A stretch of 64,000 bases of DNA from NCBI GenBank assembly GCA_965658025.1, contig CBFHQL010000001.1:124001-188000 (forward strand), given 5' to 3'. Position numbers and translations under genes: made by a program. This DNA comes from UBA3537 sp965658025. GTDB lineage: Bacteria > Bacteroidota > Bacteroidia > Flavobacteriales > Flavobacteriaceae. Below are positions 8,438 to 16,567 of this stretch, one piece after another; positions within the stretch are counted from its first letter, which is position 1, and each line of letters begins with the position of its first letter. A model generated the notes under the pieces. It was not told the origin of the DNA and ran no database searches. It saw only the letters and a program-made list of their open reading frames with translations.

Positions 8438-9792
8438 TTCAAAACATCTACATAGTCATCTGTTTTATATTTTTGCTTTGCTCCCCAAATAGCGTTGCAC
8501 AAACTAAAAACGACAGTCTTCCAAGATCTGAACAACCCACTCCAGAAGATCAATTTCAGCATTATTTTTATGATGCGTTGATGCAAAAAGGCATTGAAAA
8601 CTACAGCAAAGCAATAGATGCTTTACTCAAGTGTGGCGATTTATTTCCACAACGAGCAGTTATTTTTTATGAACTAGGCGATCTTTATTTCATGACAAAA
8701 AAATATGGCCGGGCCGAAAGTAATCTTCAGAAAGCCATTGACTTAGACCCTGATAATTTTTGGTACAAAGAAAAATTATATCACCTTTATGTGGATCAAA
8801 ACGACTATGAAAAAGCCATTCAAGCAGTACAACCGTTGTTGTACAAAAATCAAGATTATGAGCAAGACTTAGTCAATTTATATGCTAGTGCTGGACGTTT
8901 TGACGAGGCCTTGTCACAGATTGATAAACTTGACCAACGCCTTGGTTACAGCACCAATCGTGACCAAACACGCATAGAAATTTACAAACAAACAGCAAAT
9001 CAAAAAGGCCACATTAAGTTTTTAAAAAACCGTCTTGAAGAAGCGCCCAAAAATGCACAAAATTTCTTGACGCTTATTTACACTTTAAGTCAATATAATT
9101 TAAAAGAAGAAGCATTTTCAACAGCAAAAATGTTTTTAAATACGCANNNNNNNNNNNNNNNNNNNNNNNNNNNNNNNNNNNNNNNNNNNNNNNNNNNNNN
9201 NNNNNNNNNNNNNNNNNNNNNNNNNNNNNNNNNNNNNNNNNNNNNNNNNNNNNNNNNNNNNNNNNNNNNNNNNNNNNNNNNNNNNNNNNNNNNNNNNNNN
9301 NNNNNNNNNNNNNNNNNNNNNNNNNNNNNNNNNNNNNNNNNNNNNNNNNNNNNNNNNNNNNNNNNNNNNNNNNNNTCAAGCTTGGAATGGGCGCATTATT
9401 ATGAACAACAAAATCAAATAGACAAGGCCCTTGAGTTTTATGAAAAAGCGTTAAGCGAATCCCCCGAAAATTTAGATGCCATTAAAGCATTTGTTAAACT
9501 TTGTTTGGTTGCCAAACAATATGACCGTGTAGTGTTGTTCACCGCCACGCAATTGGAATTATTTCCCACTCAACTTGAACTGTATTTGGCACGTAGTCGA
9601 GCACAACTCGCTTTAGAACAAATAGACGAAGCTTTAGAAACCCTAGAAATGGGGGTGGATTATATTTTTGAAGAAAACGAAATTGCCGTACACTATTACC
9701 GCTTAATGGCTGATCTTTACAAAAGAAAAAACAATATTAAAAAAGCTGAAGCGTTTATCAATAGCGCTAACGCAATTCAATTAGAACAATGA
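8434..9792 (+). CDS. Periplasmic tetratricopeptide-repeat protein (internal N run)
   Basis: A 452-residue protein with signal peptide (MIQNIYIVICFIFLLCSPNSVAQ) and tandem TPR units. Examples are AVIFYELGDLYFMTKKYGRAESNLQKAI and, after the gap, SLEWAHYYEQQNQIDKALEFYEKAL. TPRs form helical scaffolds for protein binding. Bases 9147-9375 are undetermined, so about 76 residues are unknown, but the frame is the same on both sides. The start at 8434 overlaps the dut stop, and the stop overlaps the next start (ATGA, 9789-9792). The neighbours (DUF4292 lipoprotein, EnvC-like peptidase) suggest an envelope-assembly role. Confidence 0.85.
   Translation: MIQNIYIVICFIFLLCSPNSVAQTKNDSLPRSEQPTPEDQFQHYFYDALMQKGIENYSKAIDALLKCGDLFPQRAVIFYELGDLYFMTKKYGRAESNLQKAIDLDPDNFWYKEKLYHLYVDQNDYEKAIQAVQPLLYKNQDYEQDLVNLYASAGRFDEALSQIDKLDQRLGYSTNRDQTRIEIYKQTANQKGHIKFLKNRLEEAPKNAQNFLTLIYTLSQYNLKEEAFSTAKMFLNTXXXXXXXXXXXXXXXXXXXXXXXXXXXXXXXXXXXXXXXXXXXXXXXXXXXXXXXXXXXXXXXXXXXXXXXXXXXXXSSLEWAHYYEQQNQIDKALEFYEKALSESPENLDAIKAFVKLCLVAKQYDRVVLFTATQLELFPTQLELYLARSRAQLALEQIDEALETLEMGVDYIFEENEIAVHYYRLMADLYKRKNNIKKAEAFINSANAIQLEQ
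9147..9375. other. Undetermined bases (229 N)
   Basis: N run inside the TPR protein gene; reading frame is kept across it. Confidence 0.99.
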
Positions 9793-10551
9793 GAAATTTT
9801 TTAGTCTGTCTTATCGTCTGTCTTGTTTTTGGGTGTAAAAGTACCCAAACATTGAGTTCAAAATCTGGGCTCAACCCCAAACTTAAGGCAAAACAAATCA
9901 TTAAAGCGCATAACAAACAAAAAGCCGATTTTTTGACCCTGCAATCACGATTGAAAATTGAATTAATAGAGGGAGAAAAAGCGCAGACGCATACTGTAAC
10001 GCTACGCATGGAGCGCGACAAAGTCATTTGGGTAAATGCTTTTTTGAACATGGTTCGACTAAAAATCACACCCCAAAAAGTACAGATGTACAACAAACTC
10101 GATCGTACTTATTTTGATGGCGATTTTACTTTAATTAAGAGATTTTTTAGGTGCAGAATTGAGTTTTTCTAATCTCGAAAATTTGCTGCTTGGAGATGCG
10201 ATGTTCAATTATAGAGCAAACGCTTTGGAAAAGCAATTGCACCCTAAATCTTACGCTTTATCGCCCAAACAACAAAATGCGTTATTTGAAGTTTTATATT
10301 TAATTAACCCAGGGTATTTCAAAATGGACGGCCAAGAATTAAGGCAATTGCAAAGGAATAGGTCACTAAAAGTTCGCTACCTTTCATTTCAAGAATTAGA
10401 TCAGCAAATTTTCCCTAAAAAAATGACCATTAAAGTTATTGAAAATCAGCAAAAAACAACGCTAAATTTGAATTTAAAATCTTTAAATTTGAATCAACCT
10501 ATACGGTTTCCATTTTCCATTCCTTCGGGATTTAAAGCGATTGAACTCTAA
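9789..10551 (+). pseudogene. DUF4292 lipoprotein gene interrupted by a +1 frameshift
   Basis: The first part (9789 to about 10139) encodes a lipoprotein signal (MRNFLVCLIVCLVFGC, C16) and the N-terminal half of a DUF4292 protein, ending YFDGDFTLIK. The frame then needs to skip one base. From 10141 the +1 frame continues DFLGAELSFSNLENLLLGDA and runs to the stop at 10551. Removing the A at 10140 gives one protein of 253 residues, the usual family size. The start overlaps the TPR gene stop and the final TAA overlaps the next ATG (TAATG), so the gene is embedded in a coupled chain. Either a sequencing error or a real lesion. The family is an outer-membrane-type lipoprotein of unknown function. 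Confidence 0.85.
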
Positions 10552-11780
10552 TGCAAATCAGATTTAAATATTTATCTTTTTTATTTTTTATTTTATTGGT
10601 ATTCAGCCACTTGGACGGATATGCACAAAGTAAAAGGCAATTGGAATTGGAAGAGCGACGTCGCGAGCTGCAACAGGAAATCAGACAAATTACCAATTTG
10701 TTGTTTGCCGGTAAAAAAGAAAAAAAATCGGTGGTTAGTGTAGTTGAAGATTTGAATTATAAAATCAGTGTTCGTAAAAATCTGATGCGCATCACGAATC
10801 AACAAGCGAATTTACTTACCAGAGAAATCAACAGTAATCAAAATGAAATTTCCAAGCGCCGCGATAAACTGAAAATTTTGAAGGATGATTATGGCAACAT
10901 GATTGTTAAATCGTACAAAAATAGAGCTGCTGAAAACAAGCTTATGTTTTTGTTGTCCTCTTCAAATTTTCAGCAGGCCTACAGGCGCTTACAATACATC
11001 AAACAATACGCAGATTATCAAAAACAACAGGCGATTATTATAAAGCAAGAGACCGAAAATTTAAAGCGTTTAAATCAAGATTTGTTACGTCAAAAAAAGG
11101 AAAAACAAAAATTGGTGGCCGAAAATAAAGCGGCTAAAGCCATTTTGGATAAAGAACTAAAAGCGCAACAAGTATTGATCAGTTCCATTCAAAAAAACCT
11201 TTCAAAATTTACAGCGCAAATCAAGTCCAAACAAAAAGAGTCTGATAAGTTGGATCGAGAAATCCGGAAACTGATTCGAGAAGCGATTGCAGCGTCCAAT
11301 AAAAAAGCGGGTAAATCCACCAAATTAGCCACCTTTTCATTAACACCCGAACAGAAAATATTAGCTGCTAATTTTACGACTAACAAAGGAAAATTACCTT
11401 GGCCAGTGGCCAGTGGTGTGGTCAAAATGCGCTTTGGAACCAATCCATCACCTATCGACCCGACGATTAAAATTAAGAGTAACGGTGTGCGTATTGCTAC
11501 CAACAAAGGCGAGCAAGTTCGTGCTGTTTTTGAAGGCACCGTTCAAGGGATCATGACACCAAAAAATGGCAATAATGCCATCATGATTCGTCATGGAAAT
11601 TACATTACAGTCTATAAAAACTTGTCTAAGTTTTATGTAAATAAAGGTGAAAAAGTAAGTACCAAACAAGTGATTGGGGAGGTTATAACTAACAAGACTT
11701 CTGGGGAATCGATTTTGAGTTTTGGAATTTACAAGGACAGTTCAATTCAAAATCCTTCGCACTGGATTTATAAACTTTAA
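10551..11780 (+). CDS. EnvC-like murein hydrolase activator / M23 peptidase family protein
   Basis: A 409-residue secreted protein with signal peptide (about 1-25, ending SHLDGYAQ). A long coiled coil (about 27-255, rich in K, E, Q and R) follows, then a C-terminal LytM/M23-type domain (about 285-409: LPWPVASGVVKMRFG, then AIMIRHGNYITVYKNLS). The metal ligands of active M23 enzymes (HxxxD and HxH) are not intact; only the single His of IRHGNY is seen. This is the pattern of degenerate EnvC/NlpD-type activators of cell-wall amidases. It probably acts in the periplasm during septal cell-wall splitting. The start overlaps the upstream stop by one base. Confidence 0.88.
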   Translation: MQIRFKYLSFLFFILLVFSHLDGYAQSKRQLELEERRRELQQEIRQITNLLFAGKKEKKSVVSVVEDLNYKISVRKNLMRITNQQANLLTREINSNQNEISKRRDKLKILKDDYGNMIVKSYKNRAAENKLMFLLSSSNFQQAYRRLQYIKQYADYQKQQAIIIKQETENLKRLNQDLLRQKKEKQKLVAENKAAKAILDKELKAQQVLISSIQKNLSKFTAQIKSKQKESDKLDREIRKLIREAIAASNKKAGKSTKLATFSLTPEQKILAANFTTNKGKLPWPVASGVVKMRFGTNPSPIDPTIKIKSNGVRIATNKGEQVRAVFEGTVQGIMTPKNGNNAIMIRHGNYITVYKNLSKFYVNKGEKVSTKQVIGEVITNKTSGESILSFGIYKDSSIQNPSHWIYKL

Positions 11781-11783
11781 ATG

Positions 11784-12299
11784 TTATTTATTCTCAAAAA
11801 GGGCTTTGAGTTCAGTAGCGTCTTTCGCTTTAATTTTTCCAGCCAGAACTAAACTCAACTGTCGCCGTCTTAGTGCTCCTTCAAAGCGTTGTTGTTCTTG
11901 TTCGCTTTCGGGAACGAGCTCTGGGATACATACTGGTTTTCTATTTTCATCTACGGCCNNNNNNNNNNNNNNNNNTTCATTAGCTTTTTTTGGTGCATTA
12001 AAATTATTGTCGGTGTACCACACGTCCAAATACACTTCCATAGAACTATTGAAAGCGCGAGAAACTTTAGCTTCAATAGTGACAATACTTCCTAACGGAA
12101 TAGCATGATTAAACGCCACATGATTTACAGAAGCCGTCACTACTATTTGTTCGGAATGGCGCTGAGCGGTGATGCTTGCCGCACGGTCCATACGCGCTAA
12201 AAGCTCTCCCCCAAAAAGGGTGTTTATGGCATTAGTTTCGCTAGGTAAAACTAAATCTGTAACCGTAGTTTTGGAATCGGAAGGGTGTTTTGCGTTCAT
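11784..12299 (-). CDS. Acyl-CoA thioesterase (hotdog fold)
   Basis: A 171-residue single-hotdog protein of the YciA/BFIT acyl-CoA thioesterase group. The helix motif is NTLFGGELLARMDRAASI (about 27-44), followed by strand blocks VTASVNHVAFNHAIPLGSIVTIEAKV. It hydrolyses acyl-CoA to free acid and CoA; chain-length preference is not evident. Seventeen undetermined bases (11959-11975) hide about six residues but keep the frame. It is convergent with the M23 gene, 3 bases away. A TACCTTTG element (12319-12326, minus strand) lies 19 bases upstream. Confidence 0.88.
   Translation of the reverse strand: MNAKHPSDSKTTVTDLVLPSETNAINTLFGGELLARMDRAASITAQRHSEQIVVTASVNHVAFNHAIPLGSIVTIEAKVSRAFNSSMEVYLDVWYTDNNFNAPKKANEXXXXXXAVDENRKPVCIPELVPESEQEQQRFEGALRRRQLSLVLAGKIKAKDATELKALFENK
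11959..11975. other. Undetermined bases (17 N)
   Basis: N run inside the thioesterase gene; frame maintained. Confidence 0.99.
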
Positions 12300-12318
12300 A
12301 AGACTTTAATCTATGATA

Positions 12319-12326
12319 CAAAGGTA
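12319..12326 (-). promoter_or_regulatory. -7 element upstream of the thioesterase gene
   Basis: TACCTTTG on the minus strand matches TAnnTTTG, 19 bases before the start codon. No convincing -33 TTTG is seen. Confidence 0.4.
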
Positions 12327-12332
12327 CAATTA

Positions 12333-12488
12333 TTAGTTTTTATTTTTCAGAAACACAATAATTGAAATCGAAATTCCTAGTAATAGAATTCCAATACTTT
12401 TCAACAAGAAACCATTTAGATAAAAGTAAACACATAAATAGATACTTGACAAAAGTAATAGTACGGCCTTAATAATATTAGATTTCAT
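12333..12488 (-). CDS. Small two-helix membrane protein, 51 aa
   Basis: A minus-strand frame from ATG (12486-12488) to TAA (12333-12335) encodes 51 residues. Two strongly hydrophobic segments are visible: about 7-25 (AVLLLLSSIYLCVYFYL) and about 30-47 (KSIGILLLGISISIIVFL). The tail is basic (KNKN). The composition is that of a small inner-membrane protein and fills the otherwise empty 335-base gap between the thioesterase and SPOR genes. I know no family for it. The 3' end lies just beside the thioesterase -7 element. AT-rich DNA can produce such frames by chance, hence the moderate confidence. Confidence 0.5.
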   Translation of the reverse strand: MKSNIIKAVLLLLSSIYLCVYFYLNGFLLKSIGILLLGISISIIVFLKNKN

Positions 12489-12634
12489 GTTGTAGATTTT
12501 ATGGGGAAAATCAACTGTAATATCTTAAAAATAATTTAAATAACTTAAGCTTAAACACACAAAAACAGCAATGCATTTTCTAATGCATTGAAAATCATCA
12601 GTTTAATTGGTTTATATAAATTATAAAATAAAGC
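12489..12634. other. Intergenic segment with a hairpin, no gene seen
   Basis: Contains a perfect inverted repeat CAATGCATT (12569-12577) / AATGCATTG (12582-12590) with loop TTCT. On the minus strand it is followed by CTGTTTTTG, 45 bases beyond the SPOR gene stop, so it could be that gene's terminator. Nothing else is recognisable. Confidence 0.45.
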
Positions 12635-13573
12635 TTAAGGCAACGCCTTAATGAGTAGCCAAGCGCTTGAGTCTTGAGTTCGTTTAATTTGGTAAAGCGC
12701 ACGCTGTGCCTGTTGACGTGTTTGGTAGCTGTCGTAAATAACTTGATGTAATCCAAAACGATTTTGCCCAATATTTCTGGCGTTAAATCCTAAGCGTTTC
12801 AATTGGCGTAACTTTCGGTCGCAGTTAGATTTTACTCTAAACGCACCAGCAACAATATGAAAATTTCCAGAAGTTTTTGCGACCTCTAAGGTCACTGCGG
12901 GTAGTGGATTACTCATCACAAAAGTGGCTTCTTGTATTTTGTTATCCAAAGCCATGTTAGCCTGTTCTTGTGCAAGAATATTTTGCTGTTCAATGTGTTG
13001 GAGGTAGGTATTCGACCCTAGAAAACCACCCAGTCCAAGCATCACAACAGCAACAGCAGCATACTTAAAAACAGACTGTGTTTTTCGCTTTCTGGAAGAC
13101 AATGCAATTGGTGCTTTTTGCTCTATTGCTTCGACTACTTTTAGATGTGTCGTTCTCGAAACTGTAGGCGAAACAAATTGAGATAAACCAAAAGACTCCG
13201 TCAAATAGTTTAAGTGATAAGAAGGTTCAAAAACAAGCTGACCTGTTTTTGTCTGTTGTAACGTTCCAATGTGTTCCAACAAAAGCGTTTCATTTTTCCC
13301 CAATTGTGTTTTAAGCGCAGTGACTTGTTTGTCAATTTTTGCTAAGGCATTTTCATACGAAATACGTTCGGATACTGCGATATGATTGGCCAAAACACCA
13401 TCATTGGATTGCAATTGCGCATTAAATGATAAGCGCTTTTTAGGGGGGTAAAATGCGTTGGTATGAAGGTCAATTTCTGCCGAAACTTTGTGTGCCAAGA
13501 ACGCCCCAAAATCAGGGACTACAACACACTCGTAGCGGAAGAGAAGATCACTTATGTACTTACTTAATTGCAT
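12635..13573 (-). CDS. SPOR-domain protein with HU-CCDC81-like N-terminal domains
   Basis: A 312-residue protein of Bacteroidota type. Residues 1-60 (MQLSKYISDLLFRYECVVVP onward) and about 60-130 resemble the two HU/CCDC81-type domains found in this family. One membrane helix (about 170-188, YAAVAVVMLGLGGFLGSN) follows. The C-terminal SPOR domain (about 236-310, FHIVAGAFRVKSNCDRKLRQ) binds denuded glycan strands at division sites. The layout implies a cytoplasmic nucleic-acid-binding-like part and a periplasmic peptidoglycan-binding part. A -7 element lies only 5 bases before the ATG. It is divergent from dprA. Confidence 0.85.
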   Translation of the reverse strand: MQLSKYISDLLFRYECVVVPDFGAFLAHKVSAEIDLHTNAFYPPKKRLSFNAQLQSNDGVLANHIAVSERISYENALAKIDKQVTALKTQLGKNETLLLEHIGTLQQTKTGQLVFEPSYHLNYLTESFGLSQFVSPTVSRTTHLKVVEAIEQKAPIALSSRKRKTQSVFKYAAVAVVMLGLGGFLGSNTYLQHIEQQNILAQEQANMALDNKIQEATFVMSNPLPAVTLEVAKTSGNFHIVAGAFRVKSNCDRKLRQLKRLGFNARNIGQNRFGLHQVIYDSYQTRQQAQRALYQIKRTQDSSAWLLIKALP

Positions 13574-13578
13574 AAACT

Positions 13579-13586
13579 CAAATGTA
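13579..13586 (-). promoter_or_regulatory. -7 element abutting the SPOR gene start
   Basis: TACATTTG on the minus strand ends 5 bases before the ATG (13571-13573), which would give a very short or absent leader. Confidence 0.45.
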
Positions 13587-13670
13587 TAATTTTTTTTTGA
13601 ATTTCCATAAAGTACTAAATAAGAAATTTCTACCGTTGATTTTTATATATTTATAGACAAATTCTCCTAA

Positions 13671-14771
13671 ATGAAACCTACACAATTGCAGTACGCTTTG
13701 GCCTTGCAAGCCGTTCCAAATATTGGCGACATTACGGCCAAAAAACTCATTCAACATTGCGGAAGTCCTGAAGCTGTTTTTAAAGCTTCCAGCAGAGTAC
13801 TTCAATCCATCGACGGAATAGGCAGTGTGGTTACGAGTGCATTGCAACACTCAAAAACATTAAAAGCAGCAGAACAAGAACTAGAGTTTATTCAAAAGCA
13901 CAATATCAAAGCCCAATATTTTGAAGATGACGACTATCCTTTTCGGCTAAAGCACTGCATAGATGGCCCAATTGTGTTGTTTCAAAAAGGGAATATTCGT
14001 TGGGAGAGTTCTCCAATCATTAGTATTGTAGGGACACGAAAATTGACAAACTATGGCAAACAACAATGTGAACATTTGGTAGATAAGCTTTCTGTTTTTG
14101 ACCCCATCATTGTTTCGGGTNNNNNNNNNNNNNNNNNNNNNNNNNNNNNNNNNNNNNNNNNNNNNNNNNNNNNNNNNNNNNNNNNNNNNNNNNNNNNNNN
14201 NNNNNNNAACACTTATCCGTCTGCCCATAAAAAATACCGCTCTTCAATAGAGGCCAATGGGGGGTTTGTGACTGATTTTTGGAGTACTTCAAAATTTGAC
14301 CCTTCCAATTTTTTGCGCCGTAACCGATTGATTGCTGGGCTTAGCGCCGCAACAATTGTTATAGAATCTGGTGCAAAAGGAGGAAGTCTAGTAACCGCTC
14401 GATTGGCTTTTGGCTACAACCGCGAAGTGTTCGCAATTCCGGGGCGCAATACGGATTCTCAGAGTGTGGGCTGTCATAATTTAATTAAAACAAAAAGCGC
14501 ACACATACTATCCACTCCAGCGGATGTTCCTTATATCCTTAATTGGGATTTAGAAACCAAAGTAAAACCTATTCAAAAGAAATTATTTGTACATCTAGAA
14601 CCTGATGAGCAAGCCATTTATAATTATTTAAAAAAAGAGGGGAAAACACTTTTGGATTTAATTGCGTTGAACTGCAATATACCAATATCCAAGGCGGCAT
14701 ATTTACTTTTAAATTTAGAATTGAAAGGGGCTGTACGGCCTTTACCTGGAAAAGAATTTGAATTGATTTAG
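13671..14771 (+). CDS. dprA: DNA-processing protein DprA
   Basis: A 366-residue protein that loads RecA onto incoming single-stranded DNA in transformation. The N-terminus carries a helix-hairpin-helix region (about 10-60, AVPNIGDITAKKLIQHCG, IDGIGSVV). The Rossmann-fold DprA core (about 65-290) includes ISIVGTRKLTNYGKQ, FLRRNRLIAGLSAATIVIESGAKGGSL and EVFAIPGR. A C-terminal winged-helix-like segment follows. The 87 N at 14121-14207 remove exactly 29 residues after IIVSG, covering the core's conserved Gly-rich segment. It overlaps trpS tail to tail by 4 bases. Confidence 0.95.
   Translation: MKPTQLQYALALQAVPNIGDITAKKLIQHCGSPEAVFKASSRVLQSIDGIGSVVTSALQHSKTLKAAEQELEFIQKHNIKAQYFEDDDYPFRLKHCIDGPIVLFQKGNIRWESSPIISIVGTRKLTNYGKQQCEHLVDKLSVFDPIIVSGXXXXXXXXXXXXXXXXXXXXXXXXXXXXXNTYPSAHKKYRSSIEANGGFVTDFWSTSKFDPSNFLRRNRLIAGLSAATIVIESGAKGGSLVTARLAFGYNREVFAIPGRNTDSQSVGCHNLIKTKSAHILSTPADVPYILNWDLETKVKPIQKKLFVHLEPDEQAIYNYLKKEGKTLLDLIALNCNIPISKAAYLLLNLELKGAVRPLPGKEFELI
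14121..14207. other. Undetermined bases (87 N)
   Basis: N run inside dprA, equal to 29 codons. Confidence 0.99.
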
Positions 14772-15736
14772 TACCCTAATTTTTCACGAACGCGATCCAA
14801 AACTTCATGGGCTACATTGCTTGCTTTTTTTGCTCCGATTGCCAATACCTTTTCAACATTCTCGGGGTGTGCCATATAATGATTGTAGCGTTCACGTTCT
14901 TGACTAAATTTAGAACAGATGAGCTCAAACAGCGCTTGTTTAGCATGGCCATAGCCATAACCCCCTGCTTCGTAGTTTTTTTTCATGACTTGAATTTCTT
15001 GTTCTGATGCAAGAAGTTCATAAAGGGCAAAACAATTACAGGACCTCCAATCTTTGGGGGCCTCCAAGGGTGTGCTATCGGTTTTGATGGACATGATTTG
15101 TTTGCGTAAAGCTTTATCATTTTGAAAGATATCAATAACGTTGTTTTTGCTTTTGCTCATTTTTTGACCATCAATTCCAGGGACTAATTTAGTTTGTTCC
15201 TGAATTTTTGCTTCAGGCATAACGAAAGTTTCTCCCATTTTTGCATGAAAACGCGACGCAACGTCTCGAGTCATTTCAATGTGTTGTAGTTGATCTTTTC
15301 CGACAGGGATTACATGAGCATCATACAACAAAATATCTGCAGCCATCAACATGGGATAACTAAATAATCCGCCATTGACATCTTCTAAGCGACTTGCTTT
15401 GTCTTTGAAGCTATGAGCCAATTCCAATCTAGAAAATGGGAAAAAACAGCTCAAATACCATGCTAGTTCTGTGGCTTGAGGCACATCACTTTGTTTGTAG
15501 AAAACGGTTTTTTCGATATCTAACCCAAAGGCAAGCCATGCAGCAGCAGTGGACAATGTATTTTGACGCAGCAGTTCTGCGTTTTTGATTTGTGTCAATG
15601 AATGTAAATCGGCAATAAACAAAAAAGAATCATTAGCACTTTCATTGCTCATTTGAATTGCGGGGAGGATTGCCCCTAAAATATTTCCTAAATGTGGTGT
15701 GCCTGTACTTTGTACTCCTGTTAAAATTCTGGCCAT
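14768..15736 (-). CDS. trpS: Tryptophanyl-tRNA synthetase
   Basis: A class I aminoacyl-tRNA synthetase charging tRNA-Trp, 322 residues, normal for the bacterial enzyme. The HIGH-type motif is PHLGNILGA (15-23) and the KMSKS motif is KMSKSKNN (about 193-200). LMAADILLYDAHVIPVGKDQ is the tryptophan/ATP pocket region. The C-terminal helical domain ends VLDRVREKLGY. It converges on dprA with shared stop-codon bases. A promoter candidate lies 27 bases upstream of the ATG. Confidence 0.97.
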   Translation of the reverse strand: MARILTGVQSTGTPHLGNILGAILPAIQMSNESANDSFLFIADLHSLTQIKNAELLRQNTLSTAAAWLAFGLDIEKTVFYKQSDVPQATELAWYLSCFFPFSRLELAHSFKDKASRLEDVNGGLFSYPMLMAADILLYDAHVIPVGKDQLQHIEMTRDVASRFHAKMGETFVMPEAKIQEQTKLVPGIDGQKMSKSKNNVIDIFQNDKALRKQIMSIKTDSTPLEAPKDWRSCNCFALYELLASEQEIQVMKKNYEAGGYGYGHAKQALFELICSKFSQERERYNHYMAHPENVEKVLAIGAKKASNVAHEVLDRVREKLGY

Positions 15737-15763
15737 GTGGCAGTTGTTGCTTTGATTTTCCTA

Positions 15764-15794
15764 CAAAGGTACTTTTTTTGACCAAATCGCTCAA
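15764..15794 (-). promoter_or_regulatory. Promoter of trpS
   Basis: On the minus strand TACCTTTG (15764-15771) is preceded, 20 bases upstream, by TTG (15792-15794). This fits the Bacteroidota consensus. Confidence 0.5.
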
Positions 15795-15817
15795 TTTTTT
15801 TAGTAGTTTTGGTGGCA

Positions 15818-16558
15818 ATGAAGTTGATAAAGTACCCACTTTGGATAATTTATAGAGTTTGGTTCTATGTTTTGGTAGGGTTAACCATTGTGGTTTTATT
15901 TCCTTTGTTGTTTGTTTCTATTTTAAAATCTTCTTGGTATCCTTTTTTCTTCAGATTGGCTCGTGTATGGTCCAAATGCATTCTCATTGGAATGGGTTTT
16001 TATTGGCGTGTAAAATGGACACAAAAATTAGAAAAGGGGCAGAGTTATATTTTTGTAGCCAACCACACGTCCATGACCGATATCATGTTGATGTTGGTTA
16101 TCATTAAAAACCATCCTTTTGTTTTTGTTGGGAAAAAAGAATTGGCACGTATTCCACTGTTTGGGTATTTTTATAAACGCACATGTATTTTGGTAGACCG
16201 TGGCAATGCAATGAGTCGGCAAGCTGTTTTTAGAAGGGCGCAACAACGTATTGAAAGTGGGCTCAGTATATGTATTTTTCCAGAAGGCGGCGTACCACCA
16301 GAAAAGGTTGTCCTGGACCGCTTTAAAATGGGCGCATTTCGATTGGCATTAGAACATAAACTTCCTTTGGTGCCCATCACTTTTTTTGACAATAAAAAGC
16401 GGCTTTCCTACACTTTTTTTAGTGGAAGCCCAGGAAAGATGAGAGCCCTTGGGCATCCTTTTTTATACCCAGAGGATTATGAAAAAAATGCTGCAAAAAA
16501 AATGAGCAGTGAGGTTTATGACCTACTGCTCAATTCCTTAAAAAAGGGATTTCATTAA
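15818..16558 (+). CDS. plsC: 1-acyl-sn-glycerol-3-phosphate acyltransferase
   Basis: A 246-residue membrane-associated acyltransferase that makes phosphatidate from lysophosphatidate in phospholipid synthesis. An N-terminal membrane helix (about 8-30) precedes the catalytic NHTSMTD (HxxxxD motif, about 81-87) and the FPEGGVPPE motif (about 157-165) that binds the glycerol phosphate. The ATG at 15818 is chosen over in-frame TTG/GTG codons at 15809/15812. It is divergent from trpS and convergent with recA, 9 bases apart. Confidence 0.93.
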   Translation: MKLIKYPLWIIYRVWFYVLVGLTIVVLFPLLFVSILKSSWYPFFFRLARVWSKCILIGMGFYWRVKWTQKLEKGQSYIFVANHTSMTDIMLMLVIIKNHPFVFVGKKELARIPLFGYFYKRTCILVDRGNAMSRQAVFRRAQQRIESGLSICIFPEGGVPPEKVVLDRFKMGAFRLALEHKLPLVPITFFDNKKRLSYTFFSGSPGKMRALGHPFLYPEDYEKNAAKKMSSEVYDLLLNSLKKGFH

Positions 16559-16567
16559 TACAATAAT

